The position numbers and the translations under genes are program-made. From Rhineura floridana (taxonomy: Eukaryota > Chordata > Lepidosauria > Squamata > Rhineuridae): a stretch of DNA of 64,000 bases. The stretch is from positions 47,463,898 through 47,527,897 of the forward strand of contig NC_084489.1 in assembly GCF_030035675.1 (NCBI RefSeq), in the 5' to 3' direction. The notes below the pieces were generated by a model. It was not told where the DNA came from. It did no database searches and was given only the letters and a program-made list of their open reading frames with translations. Position 1 is the stretch's first letter; each line of letters starts with the position of its first letter. This document shows positions 21,480 through 33,260 of this stretch, in pieces.

Positions 21480-22740
21480 CCTATGCTGGAAGCAGAAGTA
21501 GATCTGTCTCAGCTCTGTCCCCCAGATTTCGTGGCACTGCAGCAGCCTAGATACAGGGGGTGCAATTGTCTACAGGAAATCCATCTCTCCTGTCAGGTAT
21601 CCAGTCCCTAATACCTCCAGCTTTGAGTGTGTGCGCCTGGCATTAGGTCAGAGAGACAAAGTGGGGATTCTGCCGGTGTACCATCCACCTCGTTGCCCAG
21701 CTGTTTCCCTCCCTGAACTGGTGGTGCTGGCCTTGTCATTGGTGTTGGAGTTCCCCAGGCTGGTTGCACTGGGTGACTTCAACTTACACGCTGATTCTGG
21801 GCTCACAGGTCCGGCTCAGGACTTCATGGCCGCCATGACAACCATGGGGCTGTCTGTCATATCATCTGGACCATCACATGAGGCAGGACACACACTTGAT
21901 CTAGTGTTTTGTTCAAGAAAGGAAGAGGATGATCTGAGGGTGGAGGGGTTCTCAGTGACTCCATTGCCATGGACAGATCACCACCTGACAAGGTTTAGGC
22001 TTTGTGCCCCTGGTTACATTTGCAGGGGTGGAGGGCCAATTTGGATGGTCCGTCCTCAGAGACTTATGGATCCGGATGGTTTCCTGAATGCCCTGGGGAG
22101 TGTTCCCAGTATGGCTGGCGATACTGCCAAAGCCCTGGTTAATCTCTGGAATATGGAGGTGACCTGGGCGGTGGACGCTATTGCTCCAAAGAGCCCTCTT
22201 CCACCAGGGAGAGCTCATATAATATACCCTGGGCCTGATGCAATGACAGGGACAATGGCTAGAGTGCCAATGGAGAAAAACTCAATCTGCTTCCGACTGA
22301 ACACAGGCTAGAGCTCATTTTTGAGCCTATCATATGGCAAGTGATGGCAGTGAAGAAAGCTCACGTCTCTGCCACCATTGCATCCATTCAGTGTTGTCCG
22401 GTGATGCTTTTCCGGGTGGTCTGGGGTCTTTGGGGCTCTGGTCCTGCACTGGATCCTGAGTCCTCAGCTGCTTGCTGTTTCAAGTTTGTGAGCCACTTTT
22501 CAGATAAAATTGTCCACATTTGGACTGACTTGGACTCCTTATTAACTACAGTTGTGCCAAATGTCCCCGAGGCTTCCTCTGGTTATTTTTCTATGGATAC
22601 TTTTCAGCTTGTAAAGCCTGAGGATGTGAACAGGACTCTGGAAGAAATCATGAATGTGCAATCAAAAGGATGTCTGGAGGGGTCTACAGTCCATTCACTC
22701 ACACCCCAACAGCATGTAGTTTTGGCATAATGCCAACTGT
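21480..22740 (+). mobile_element. L2-clade LINE fragment (endonuclease to linker), decayed
   Basis: The open segment at 21631-22311 contains the endonuclease hallmarks LVALGDFNLHADSG, GHTLDLVFCSR and TDHHLTRF, as in the APE-type nuclease of L2/CR1-group LINEs. A second frame to about 22730 reads QLVKPEDVNRTLEEIM and leads toward the region where the 46253 copy opens (EDVDKVLGQVQATTS). The reading frame shifts near 22300 and stops, so the copy is dead. No reverse transcriptase or 3' tail is present, so it is truncated at both ends. Confidence 0.75.
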
Positions 22741-23396
22741 GCCATCCTTCTGCTCTTGGCTAGAAGAAAGCGTAGCTTCCCCAGTTCATGTGTTTAAATG
22801 AAAAAATTGTGCAGGGTCATGACAGTCAGTCCAACTGTACTTTTTTTATACTCCCCCTATAAGAGACATTGGAACAGAAAGCACCTCTGAGGCTTACCCT
22901 TTTCCCTTTGTGCTGTTGGCAAGCTCAGTCTTTTTTGCATCTGGAAAGGAACTAGCTTTTTTAAAGTCTCCCAATGTCTACCTCTAATTTGTAGCTTGCT
23001 GCCCCTCTAAGCTTTGTTCATATTAGTATGCTGGTCAGGTACGCTCTTATTGACAGTTGTATGAAAGAATCAATGGCAATCCACTTTGAACACTTTCATC
23101 TTTGACTTTGCTCTTTTCTTTTCTAGGGATTTAAGCATTGCCATTTTTGTGCTTCTTCCATTTCTTTGGGCATCTAGAAGTGTTGGTTATTAGGGTTTAG
23201 GAGACATTCACATCTTATGAATTCACAAATATTCTGTTCCCACTGAACGGCATTGAGTCCAAACAGCTGTTGTGGTGCATTAATCATATGCAGCTCTGAT
23301 TTCATGCAACAGGCCATTTTTTATGCCACTGGAAACACCTCTATATGACTTTGTTGAATGGCATGAAGAAAATAGTGTGACTCTCTGTGATCCCCC
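22741..23396. other. Intergenic, no feature seen
   Basis: Unique-looking sequence between the L2 fragment and the LTR. No coding or repeat signal was recognised. Confidence 0.4.
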
Positions 23397-24096
23397 TGTA
23401 AATGTTGTACAGTAATTATGGTAAGTGTCGGTTTTGTAGGGTAATTGTGGTAAGCAGAGTGAGTGAGATGGGGGAGTACATGGGTTGGAATGTTGAAGAA
23501 TGCTGAGTTGTGATTGGCTGAGCGTCTGGGTGGTTGAAGGTATAAATGAGAGAATGACGGTTGGTTAGTTATTGGTTCTAGGTTTTGGAGGGGTGGATTT
23601 GTGTTAGGGGGGTAGTGAGGCAGGTTTTAGGACTGAGATATATAAAGAGAAAACTATTATATGTAACCACACGCATGTTGACTGAACTTAAAGTAATCTT
23701 GTTTATTCCTTGTGTTAATAAATAAATAGTTTTGGTTTAACAACACGCGTGATTCTTGGCTGGGATATTAGAGACCAGAAGGGTGGGCAGAGCAAATATC
23801 AAAGCTGGGAACAGTATCAATAGTGGCAGCAGGGAAGCGATAGTGTAACAACAGCAGGTATCCAAAGCAACTCAGGGCTGTAATCTTTTAAGGCAGAAAG
23901 ACACAGGGGGGTTGTGGCCTTTAAGTGCATCCAGGTACTACATAGCAATCTGTGGAGGAGTCTAAGGCACAGTCTCAGGGCAGTATCGCATTACAGTTTC
24001 AGGTGGTGGCGCCTAGTAGTGGGGTCATGAGAGACCTGTGCTGGGGCCAGTGTGAGAGATCCATTACGAGACCACACCCTGAGTAGGGGTCTGACA
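23397..24096 (+). mobile_element. Diverged solo LTR of the Gmr1-like gypsy group
   Basis: In plus orientation it shares landmarks, in order, with the reverse complement of the other gypsy LTRs here: 'tgattggctgag' (CCAAT), 'ggtataaatgag' (TATA-like), 'taataaataaatag' (poly-A signal), 'gattcttggctggg', 'gaccagaaggg' and 'gtggcagcagggaag'. It starts TGTAAATG and appears to end CTGACA, with CCCCC (23392-23396) and CCCTC (24097-24101) as a possible target duplication. It is much more diverged than the two full elements, so older. The exact right end is uncertain. Confidence 0.6.
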
Positions 24097-24149
24097 CCCT
24101 CCTTTACGCAAATGCCCTGGAATGCGATACCATTCAGAGTCTTCATAAT

Positions 24150-24310
24150 TAGAAGACTGAGAACACAACCAATCCCTTTTAGTTCGGGAACTAATTATGG
24201 TTAGTGTTACATTTGCACTTGCATTTTGGGCGCTAAGCCAAGCCACAGTTTGCACGAGAAGCAGGTTTTTAAACTGTCATTTGGGATAACTATGGTTAGC
24301 AAAAATGCCA
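24150..24310. repeat. Palindrome-rich repeat with 'actatggttag' motif (family F)
   Basis: 'aactaattatggttagtgtt', 'gccaagccacagtttgca' and 'ataactatggttagcaaaa' are repeated and inverted versions of a TAACCATAGTT-like motif, resembling the repeat at 48160-48345. Confidence 0.4.
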
Positions 24311-24476
24311 GTGCAGATATAGCACAAAGCATAGGTTGCTCTGAAACCAAAAAGACGCCAAATGCCAAGGTGAAAGAGGAGGAACAAGGAAGATGGAAGG
24401 AGTGTGACAGCTCACAGGGAGCTTCCGGGATGTCAGGTAGCATTATGTCTGCACTAGGCCAATATGTCAGGGTTTG

Positions 24477-24645
24477 GGAAAGAGCTGTAGCTCAGTGGTA
24501 GAGCATGGATGCAGAAGGTCCCCGGTTCAATCCCCAGCATCTCCAGGTAGAGTTGAGAGAGACCCCTGCCTGAAATCTTGGAAAGCTGCTGCCAGGCTAG
24601 ATAGTCTGACTCAGTACAAGGCATCTTCCTATGTTCCTATGTGGA
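24477..24645 (+). mobile_element. tRNA-headed SINE, internally shortened
   Basis: Head 'gagctgtagctcagtggtag', B box 'ccggttcaatccccagcatc', body 'ctccaggtagagttgagag', and tail 'gtctgactcagtacaagg' ending 'ttcctatgttcctatg'. A family B half-copy follows at 24646-24712. Confidence 0.85.
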
Positions 24646-24712
24646 GGAACCTATGCCCTCCAGATATTGCTGGACTCTTTCCCATCAGCCCCAGGCAATG
24701 GTCAGGGATGAA

Positions 24713-24955
24713 CATGGCCTATCTAGCCCAGCATCCTGTTCTCACAATTGCCAACCAGGTGCCTCTGGGAAGCCCACAAGCAGGACCTGAGTGCAAGAGC
24801 ACTCTCCCCTCCTGCAGTTTCCAGCAACTGGTATTCAGAAGTTTACTGCCTGTAACTGTGGGATCAGAGCATTGCTGTCATGGCTAGCAGCCACTGATAG
24901 CCTTATCCTCTATGTATTTGTCTAATCCTCTTTTAAAACCATCCTAGTTGGTGGC
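24713..24955 (-). mobile_element. CR1 (L3-like) 3' part, left piece of a split copy
   Basis: Reversed, it reads 'ggttttaaaagaggattaga', 'gtgctcttgcactcaggtcc' and 'gagaacaggatgctgggcta', the same 3' region that is intact at 34808-35235. The upstream part of this copy continues at 31591 beyond gypsy element 1. The last bases GTGGC (24951-24955) are repeated at 31586-31590. Confidence 0.8.
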
Positions 24956-25754
24956 TGTGACGCCCTTCCCTGGCTCTCCCTGTCAGGTTCCTACCTGCTC
25001 GTGGCTACTGCCTTTCACTAGGCACCACCAGGGACTCCACCAGTCCGGACTGTCCTTTTTTATGGTTTCTCTGTCCGCTCTAGCACAGATCTCAATAGAT
25101 CCCCCTGCTAGGCAGCACCACCAGTCATGTTCTACAACCAATGTTCCCAGAGACCTTGCCTGAGTCTCTCTATCCGGTTACATTCATGACTGCATGCCTA
25201 TGCTGTCCCCAACCCCCTTGTATCAATGCAGATAACTCATAACTCGGGGTTGCTCTGGATACTTATAATGTTATCTTCTCCTCTTCACCGCTGCCACCAT
25301 TTGTTACTGTTTCCCTTCAGCCTTGGTCATTACCTTACCCTCCCTTCTGGTCTGTGAAACCCCAGCCAAGGATCAGGCCTTCGGTAAACCAAATAGTATT
25401 TATTAAATAACAGGGATAACAAGATAACTTTGATAATGATCTACAAGCTTATGGTTTCATCTATTACTGTGATATTTGACTTATTACTAATCCGAACTCC
25501 ACCTCCCTCCTTCTCCACACTCTCCTGACATACACCAACTCACACCCACCTGCCAACTCCACCAAAACAACCCACTCACGTCCACCCAGATTCAACTGCC
25601 ATCCTTCCATTTATACTCTCAGCCATCCAAACACTCAGCCAATCATCCAGCATTCTACTGCTCATTTACTCCCCCCTCTTCTTTCATTCCACTTACCATG
25701 TATCTTCTATACAAACAGCACTTACCATATATACATTAATACAGGAACATCACA
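24956..25754 (-). repeat. Downstream (3') LTR of gypsy element 1
   Basis: About 799 bases, uninterrupted. On the minus strand it starts TGTGATGTTCC and ends GGGCGTCACA. It contains a CCAAT-type 'gattggctga', a TATA-like 'agtataaatgg' and a poly-A signal 'taataaata', as expected for a promoter-bearing LTR. Confidence 0.9.
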
Positions 25755-25770
25755 TTCCCCCCCCTTAAAA
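25755..25770 (-). other. Polypurine tract of gypsy element 1
   Basis: On the minus strand this is a purine run (A then eight G then AA) directly against the downstream LTR. This is the standard primer position for plus-strand DNA synthesis. Confidence 0.75.
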
Positions 25771-28700
25771 ATAACGGCAGAGTATTATTCCTGCTCTAGG
25801 ATTCATACGCCGCGTTAACAATAAAACCAAGTCTTTATGGGGAAAATGTCTTTTTTGTTCCTACGTCTGCGTCACGTCACTGCAGTCCCAGCCACCTGCC
25901 TTGACAGTCCATCGGCCAATACATTGTCCTTGCCTTTTATGAACTGGAAGTCCACTTGATAGTCTTGTAGGGCCCAGGACCACCTCTGCAGCATAGTGTT
26001 ATGGTTTTTCATAGTCTGTAACCATAACAAGGCCCGATGGTCAGTCGTCACCGTAAATCTTCGTCCCCACACGTATGGGCGCAACTTGTTCAGTCCCCAC
26101 ACGACCGCTAGGCACTCCTTTTGGACCGACGAATAGTTTTTCTCCCTCGGCGTCAGCTTGCGACTCAGATACGCCACTGGATGTCTGGTGCCTTCTCTCT
26201 CCTGCAGCAAGACGACTCCCAGCACGAGGTCCGACGCATCCGTAGCCACGATGAATGGTTGCTCATAGTCTGGTGCTATTAATATAGGTCCTTGGCACAA
26301 GGCTTGCTTCAGCAGATCAAAAGCCTTCTGACATTCATCCGTCCATACCACACACTCAGAACACCTTTTCTTTGTGAACTCATGCAAGGGGGTTGCTATT
26401 TCCCCAAAATCTTTCACAAACTTTCTATAAAAAACAGCCACACCCAGAAATGCCCTAACTTGTTTTTTAGTTAAGGGGATAGGCCACGATTGTATTGCCT
26501 CCACCTTGCTGCATAAGGGGGTGATTTTCCCACTCCCCACCTTATGTCCTAAATAGATTACTTCCTTCAGCCCAAACTGGCATTTCTTAGCTTTTATTGT
26601 GAGGCCTGCTTTTCTTAATGCCTCTAATACTGTTGTGAGGTGTTGGACATGCTCAGGCACCGACTTGCTAAAAATGGTCACGTCATCGATATAGGCCACT
26701 GCAAAATCTGACATGCCTTGCAACACAGTATTAATTAGCCTCTGAAACGAACTTGGTGAGTTCCTTAGTCCCATGGGTAAGGTCACAAACTCATATAACC
26801 CATCTGGTGTACTGAAGGCAGTTTTGGCTCTGGATTGCTCGTCTAGTTCCATTTGCCAAAATCCCTTACAGAGATCTATTGTAGAGATAATGGTTGCTGC
26901 CCCCAATAACTCTAACATTGTGTCTACCCTAGGCATAGGATACGCATCTGGGACAGTAATTTTATTGATTAGCCGATAATCAATGCAAAATCTTGTCGTT
27001 CCATCTTTTTTCGGAACCAGGACAATACTTGAGGCCCAGGGACTGATGGATTCCCTGATCACTCCTAGTTCCAGCATCTCTTCCACCTCCTTTTTGATCT
27101 CATTCAAAACTTTCCCATTCACACGGTACGGCACAGATCTGATTGGGGCATGATCTCCAGTATCAATGGATGTTTGGCTATACTGGTTTGGCCAGGTTTA
27201 TTGCTAAAGAGATTCCCATAGTTTTTCAAAACTCTCAGAATCTCTTCTTTTACTTCCTCCTTCACCTCCTCTGACCATTCCAATTGATCTACCCCTCCTT
27301 TGTCTTTGCTTTCCTGTACCAAATCCGGAAGTTCAGGCCCACTTCCCTCAGGGAATAAGGTAACATGCAACACCTTTGCATCCCTGGTATGGTAAGGTTT
27401 CAACATATTTACATGAATCACTTTGTTTTTGTTTAATTGGTCTGTGGTAATTTCATACGTCACTGTGTCAAGCTTTTCTCTTATGGTATATGGTCCCTCC
27501 CAGTTAGCCTGTAATTTATCATGTTTCCTGGGTATGAATGCCATAACCATATCTCCCACATCATACACACGTTCCCTGGCTGTTCTGTCATACCAGTAAC
27601 TTTGCTTCTCCTGAGCTTGACTCAAATTCTTTTGTACAGCTTCCATCATCGATGTTAATTTGCTACGGAAGTCTAATACAAAATCAACTACAGATGTTTT
27701 GTACTCTCCCAGGGTTCCTTCCCATGAATGTTTTAACAGTTCCAAAGGTCCCCTCACTTTTCTAGTGAACATCAGTTCAAAGGGTGAGAAGCCTGTTGAC
27801 TCCTGAGGGACTTCTCTATACGCGAATAAGGAGCACCCCAAACGTTCATCCCAGTCTTGTGGGTGATCTTGAACATAGCTTCGTATCATGCCCTTCAGAA
27901 CCCCATTGAATCTGGTTCTGTATTTGCTAGGAACTATCAATTGCTTCACTGGTTCGCATTCATTCTTTCTCTCAGCAGGCATCCACAGTCTATATAAAAT
28001 CCCATTCTCACACACAATTTGATTCCTCAGCTTGTCAGTAAAGGGAATCTTTTGTGTCAGGGCTTGCTCCTTTATTTGCTTCAAACTTGTATCCCTATTC
28101 AGTTCTTCCCTGAACTGCTCTGCTTCTTGACTAGAGACCATTTGATACAAGTTGTTTCTTTCATCAGGCCTTCCAGGGGTTGCTATGGTGACCGTAGGCT
28201 CGAAAACAGATTCCACCCTGTTTCCTTCAGCCCCTTTTAACATGGCTTCTGTTTCTCTGCCAAGTTGTCCGGTTACCACATATATTTTTCCTTGTGCCCC
28301 CATTACATCTCTTCCCAGTATCACTGGTTCTTGTTGTTGGGCATTAATACCCACTTTATATTTTCCCTCTTGGCCTCTCCACTGCATTTTCACTAGGGCC
28401 ATGGGTAAGCTTTCTGGTTGACCCCTCACTCCTTGGATAGTCACCATTTCCTGAGGTAATATTTCCTCAGATTTTATTAAATCTGGCCTCAGTAACGTCT
28501 GAGCGGCACCAGTATCAAGCAATGCCCAATAATTTGCCCCTTGTACACTCACTTCCTCTCTCAGACTTGAATCAAGGTCTTTTACTTCTGTCCAGTTTAT
28601 CTGGCAAAACTGAACCTTTTTCGTTGTTAGATCTTTTGGTTCTGTTTTTACTGCCATTGCCTGAACAGTATTACTAATGGGATTGGCAACCTCATATTGA

Positions 28701-30052
28701 AAACGTAGGTGCCCTGGTCTACCACATTTATAGCATAATTTCTCCTCCATTTTAGGGTACACAGATCCACTCTGGGGTGTCCTGTGCCCTTCAGATTTTA
28801 CTGGAGGACTCACTCGCTGTGGTACCACATCCTTTCTGCCGCCATTATATGGTCTGGGTTTAAACTCTTGATGTTTTCCCCACCCAGCCAGTTCTATTGG
28901 AGGCAAAGTGATCCGCCATCTCTGCGGCCTCCTGCACCGACGTAGGGGAACGGTCTTTGACCAGGAGCCTTATTTCTGGTGGTAACTGATGGAATAATTG
29001 ATCCAGTATCATGAGGCTTTTCACCTCTTCCACTGACTGAGCTTTGGCACTACTCATCCACTTTCCAAATATATCCATCAACTTTGCTCCCAGTTCAACA
29101 AAAGACCTCCCTGCTTGGATCTGACAGTTTCGGAATAACTTTCTAAAATAGTCAGGTCCCAGTCTGAACCTTTTGTATACTGCCTCTTTAAACTCGGCAT
29201 ATGTGACGGGCTTGTCTGAGGGGAAATATTGGTATACTTCTGCCAACTCCCCCTTGATCAAGTTCGATAAATATTGCATATATTTATGCTCCGGTAGCCC
29301 CCACATTTGAGCCGCTTTTTCAAAAGTGCTGAGGTAAATTTGTGGATCTTGTCCAGGCTCAAACACTGCAAAATCTTTTGGTGTAACCTTTATCTTTGTT
29401 TCATTTCTGTCCTTTCTTGTTTCATCAGAATGAAACTTCTCTCTTTCAAATTTTAACTTTTCCACCTGTAATTCAGCATCCAATGCTCGTTGCTTCTCCC
29501 TCTCCTCAAACCCCATTCTCATTCTCTCAATTTCCAACTCCCTCTGTTTTTCCTTCTCTTCCGTTTCAAAGACCCTCTGCTTGTCTTTTTCCTCAGCTTC
29601 AAAGACCCGCTGCTTTTCTTTCTCATCAGCCTCCCTCCTCAATCTCTCAGTTTCCAACTCTCGCTGTTTTTCTTTCTCATCAGCCTCCCTCCTCACTCTC
29701 TCAGTTTCCAACTTTAACTTCTCTCTCAAATACTCTATATAAGCGGGATTGCTTGAGTATCCTTCTGGGGTCTCTTCCCTGACAGGTTGTTTTTGCTGGA
29801 CAGTTGTAAAAGCTATTAGTGCTACTCGCAATTCGTCTACTCCTTTACCCTCGTGAGGTAAATTGAATGTTATGCACTTCTCCACCAGCTCCTCTCTTTT
29901 CATCTTTATATATTCAGCCATGTTTTTGGAGTTCACTCACTCTTTGCCACACACTCTTTGCCAGTCATTCTCACAAGTAATCTTTATTTGTTATTTCTGT
30001 TTGCCACACCACTTTTAGGGATTCTCTAGTATTCAAATCTGGATTCTCTGTT

Positions 30053-30076
30053 GTTCGTATCCCACCACTACAGCCA
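30053..30076 (-). other. Likely tRNA-Leu-type primer binding site of gypsy element 1
   Basis: On the minus strand, five bases after the upstream LTR, there is TGGCTGTAGTGGTGGGATA followed by CGAAC. The end-TGG plus a T-arm-like GGTGGGATnCGAAC resembles the 3' end complement of a leucine tRNA. The match was judged from memory and is imperfect. Confidence 0.4.
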
Positions 30077-30081
30077 ACACC

Positions 30082-31585
30082 TGTGATGCCCTTCCCCGGC
30101 TCTCCCTGTCAGGTTCCTACCTGCTCGTGGCTACTGCCTTTCACTAGGCACCACCAGGGACTCCACCAGTCTGGACTGTCCTTTTTATGGTTTCTGTGTC
30201 CGCTCTAGCACAGATCTCAATAGATCCCCCTGCTAGGCAGCACCACCAGTCACGTTCTACAACCAATGTTCCCAGAGACCTTGCCTGAGTCTCTCTATCC
30301 GGTTACATTCGTGACTGCATGCCTATGCTGTCCCCACCTCCCTTGTATCAATGCAGATAACTGCGTTTTACCAACTTCGGTTGGTAGCCCAGCTACGTCC
30401 CTATTTGGGTAAAGAGGACCTTACATCAGTGGTACATGCTCTGGTAACCTCACGTTTGGATTACTGTAATGCGCTTTACGTAGGGCTACCTTTGAAGACA
30501 GTTCGGAAGCTACAACTAGTGCAAAATGCGGCGGCCAGATTGCTGACAAGGACCAAGCGGTCCGAGCATATAACACCTGTTCTGGCCAGCTTGCACTGGT
30601 TGCCAATATGTTTCCGGGCTAGATTCAAAGTGTTGGTATTAACCTATAAAGCCTTATACGGTGCGGGACCACGATACCTTGCGGAACGCCTCTTCCGATA
30701 TGAACCGGCCCGTGCACTACGTTCTGCTACGAAGGCCCTCCTCCGGGTTCCAACTCACAGGGAGGCCCGGAGGGTGATGACAAGATCTAGGGCCTTCTCA
30801 GTGGTGGCCCCCGAACTATGGAACAGTCTCCCTGAGGAAGTACGCCTGGCGCCGACTCTGCTTTCCTTCCGGCGCCAGGTCAAAACCTTCCTATTCTCTG
30901 AAGCATTTTAAGTTACATTGATCTAATTTTAATAATGTTTATTGTATTGTTGATTGTATTTTAATATTATTTTGTTATTCATTGTATTTTTATACTATTT
31001 TATGTTCACCGCCCAGAGAGCTATTGCTAGTCGGGCGGTATATAAATTTAATAAATAATAATAATAATAATAACTCGGGGTTGCTCTGGATACTTATAAT
31101 GTTATCTTCTCCTCTTCACCACTGCCACCATTTGTTACTGTTTCCCTTCAGCCTTGGTCATTACCTTACCCTCCCTTCTGGTCTGTGAAACCCCAGCCAA
31201 GAATCAGGCCTTCGGTAAACCAAATAGTATTTATTAAATAACAGAGATAACAAGGTAACTTTGATTATGATCTACAAGCTTATGGTTTCATCTATTACTG
31301 TGATATTTGACTTATTACTAATCCGAACTCCACCTCCCTCCTTCTCCACACTCTCCTGACATACACCAACTCACACCCACCTGCCAACTCCACCAAAACA
31401 ACCCACTCACGTCCACCCAGATTCAACTGCCATCCTTCCATTTATACTCTCAGCCATCCAAACACTCAGCCAATCATCCAGCATTCTACTGCTCATTTAC
31501 TCCCCCCTCCTCTTTCATTCCACTTACCATGTATCTTCTATACAAACAGCACTTACCATATATACATTAATACAGGAACATCACA
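30082..31585 (-). repeat. Upstream (5') LTR of gypsy element 1, holding an L2 insertion
   Basis: LTR sequence at 30082-30362 and 31076-31585 matches the downstream LTR nearly base for base. The L2 fragment between is about 707 bases. Without the insert the length is about 791, in line with 799 for its partner. Confidence 0.9.
30363..31069 (+). mobile_element. L2-clade LINE, 3' fragment inserted in an LTR
   Basis: The open frame to 30911 encodes the end of the L2 reverse-transcriptase ORF: FYQLRLVAQLRPYLG, SRLDYCNALYVGLP, KLQLVQNAAARLL, LHWLPICFRARFKVL, and the terminal FRRQVKTFLFSEAF. It aligns with the last third of the 46253-47803 ORF. A 3' UTR follows with an 'accgcccagagag'/'gtcgggcggta' hairpin and an AAT repeat. 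ATAACT occurs on both sides (30357-30362 and 31070-31075). In the intact LTR this motif is itself doubled, so the duplication is not conclusive. The fragment is 5'-truncated as usual, and its ORF has no stops, so it is recent. Confidence 0.88.
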
Positions 31586-32265
31586 GTGGCCACCACTACC
31601 ATCCGTGGGAGCAAATTCCGTTGTTTAACTACACACTGTATAAAGACGTACTTTCTTTTGTCAGTCCTGAATCTCCCAACATCCAGCTTCACTGAATGTC
31701 CATGAGTTCTAGTGTTATGAGAGAGGGAGAAAAGCTTTTTCTCTATCCACCTTCTTCATGCCATGTATGATTTTATACAGTTCTATCATGTCACATCTTA
31801 CTCGCTTTTTCTCTAAACTAAAAAGCCCCAAATGTTGTAACCTCTCCTCACAGGTGAGTTGCTTTATCACCTTGATCATTTTGGTTGCCCTTTTCTGAAA
31901 CTTTTCCAGCTCTACAATATCCTTTTTTGAGGTGAGGGAACCAGAACTGTACACAGTGTTCCAAATGTGGTCTCACCATAGATGTGTATAAAGGCATTAT
32001 GATATCAGCAGTTTTATTTGCAATTCCTTTCCTAATGATCCCTAGCATGGAATTTGCCTTTTTCACAGCTGCTGCACACTGGATTGACATCTTCATCGAG
32101 CTATCCACTACAATCCCAAGGTCTGATGGGAGTTCTAATTCTAGATGCCAAATGCATACTCCAGCTCCCAGTCTGATCACCAGTTTAAGACTTATGTAGC
32201 AGAGGGACTTTCCACACCACATTTTTCCTACAGGAATAACATTTGGTGCCCCGTCATTTCCCACT
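31586..32265 (-). mobile_element. CR1 (L3-like) LINE, right piece of a split copy
   Basis: Minus-strand frames give SSMKMSIQCAAAVKKANSML, LYTSMVRPHLEHCVQFWFPH, ELEKFQKRATKMIKVIKQ and ERLQHLGLFSLEKKRVRCDM, the C-terminal reverse-transcriptase region of CR1/L3-type LINEs. The frame changes near 31900 and stops occur, so it is dead. The 3' UTR then runs to 31591 and continues at 24955 on the other side of gypsy element 1. The 5' limit near 32130-32265 is unclear. Confidence 0.8.
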
Positions 32266-32715
32266 TCTTGTCACAAAGAAGCAACAGAACATTCATAACA
32301 CAGTGAACTTGTGGGTGTCTGCCCAATCCATCCCTAAACCCTGGAGCAGGGTGCCTAATGAAAAAGTTGGAGAACCTTTGGTGCAGTGACACTCTGAGAA
32401 GAGGGGGAGATATGATAGAACCAACTTCTCTAAGCAGCTCATGCAAAAGACAAACAGGTGATTTGCCTGCAGTGTTCACCTTCGCTTTTAACTTGGGGCA
32501 GTGTGCACACTGCAGATCAAAAAGAAAAAGGAGTGGGCCAAATGCCTTCAAATCATTGTTTAATTAATTTCTTTTAATTCAGTCTCACCCATCCTGATGT
32601 CTTCGGACCCATAACTACATATATAAAACAAGTAAAAGTAAAACAAGTAAAATCAGAATATAATTCTCTTCTCATTTAGCCCCAGCCTCCAGATGAAAAG
32701 ATCCTACAGTTGGTT

Positions 32716-32806
32716 CCTTAGGCTATAATCCTGTATATATTTACCTGGGTATAAGCCTCATTAAACTCAAAGGGGCTTACATATGAGCGGATGTGCACAG
32801 GATAGC
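32716..32806. repeat. Short dispersed repeat (family C)
   Basis: 'aggctataatcctgtatata' through 'acctgggtataagc' to 'atgtgcacaggatagcact' has the layout of the 5403 copy. Confidence 0.45.
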
Positions 32807-33039
32807 ACTTTACAGGTACTCAGACCAGGTGTGTTTTCAAGCCTCCTGCAGATAGTTGTGAAACTCTAAACAAACTTAGCTGGTGCTTTGAACACTACTT
32901 CCAGTGGGGAAGTATTAACGTTCAAGTGATATACAACAGGATTAAACAGTACACACACAAAAACATGCTCCCAAGACATAGTAATACATGACTGAGTTTT
33001 GCTTTTCTCCCCTCAGCCGTACAAGATGGAAGAGCTTTC

Positions 33040-33260
33040 ATAAACCTCATCTCAGAAGATCTTTCCAAAAGGAGTTCTGCACTTCTGGAGGCCTAGGGGC
33101 GCTTGCACCCTTGTTTACATAATCAAAGAAAGGAAACCACTTTTCAATAAAGTAGTCACTTTTCCTAATTTCCTTGAGGAATTTTCTATGACATGTCAAT
33201 CTTTTGGATAAGATGATCTTCCAAACATGGTTGATCCACTCTCCACTTGTAGGACCCAAC
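33040..33260 (-). mobile_element. Possible L1 ORF2 C-terminal fragment
   Basis: The minus strand reads INHVWKIILSKRLTCHRKF, then YFIEKWFPFFDYVNK, then a stop. The W-x-F/K-x-W-x-P-F-x-x-Y pattern resembles the C-terminal end of vertebrate L1 ORF2 proteins. The match is weak and no 3' UTR was identified. It may be something else. Confidence 0.25.

Larger units (their letters stand above)
24956..31585 (-). mobile_element. Gmr1-like Ty3/gypsy LTR retrotransposon, element 1 (broken fossil)
   Basis: It is bounded by TGTGA...TCACA LTRs and a perfect 5-bp target duplication GTGGC (24951-24955, 31586-31590). On the minus strand the parts run Gag (about 28870-29920), CCHC zinc knuckle (about 28700-28740), protease with DTGA (about 28500-28560), an integrase segment ending in a GPY motif (about 27400-28050), reverse transcriptase with YIDD (about 26630-27110) and RNase H (about 25880-26300). 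Integrase before reverse transcriptase is the Gmr1-type order. There is a polypurine tract next to the downstream LTR (25755-25770) and a likely primer site at 30053-30076. The LTRs differ by roughly a dozen substitutions in about 790 aligned bases, so it is fairly young. It is broken, with a few breaks, and an L2 fragment interrupts its upstream LTR. Confidence 0.9.

Noticed and set aside
29396-29782. Plus-strand frames rich in Phe, Ser, Pro and Leu opposite the Gag regions (also 44708-45115)
   Set aside because: They are shadows of the repetitive Gag coiled-coil coding strand.
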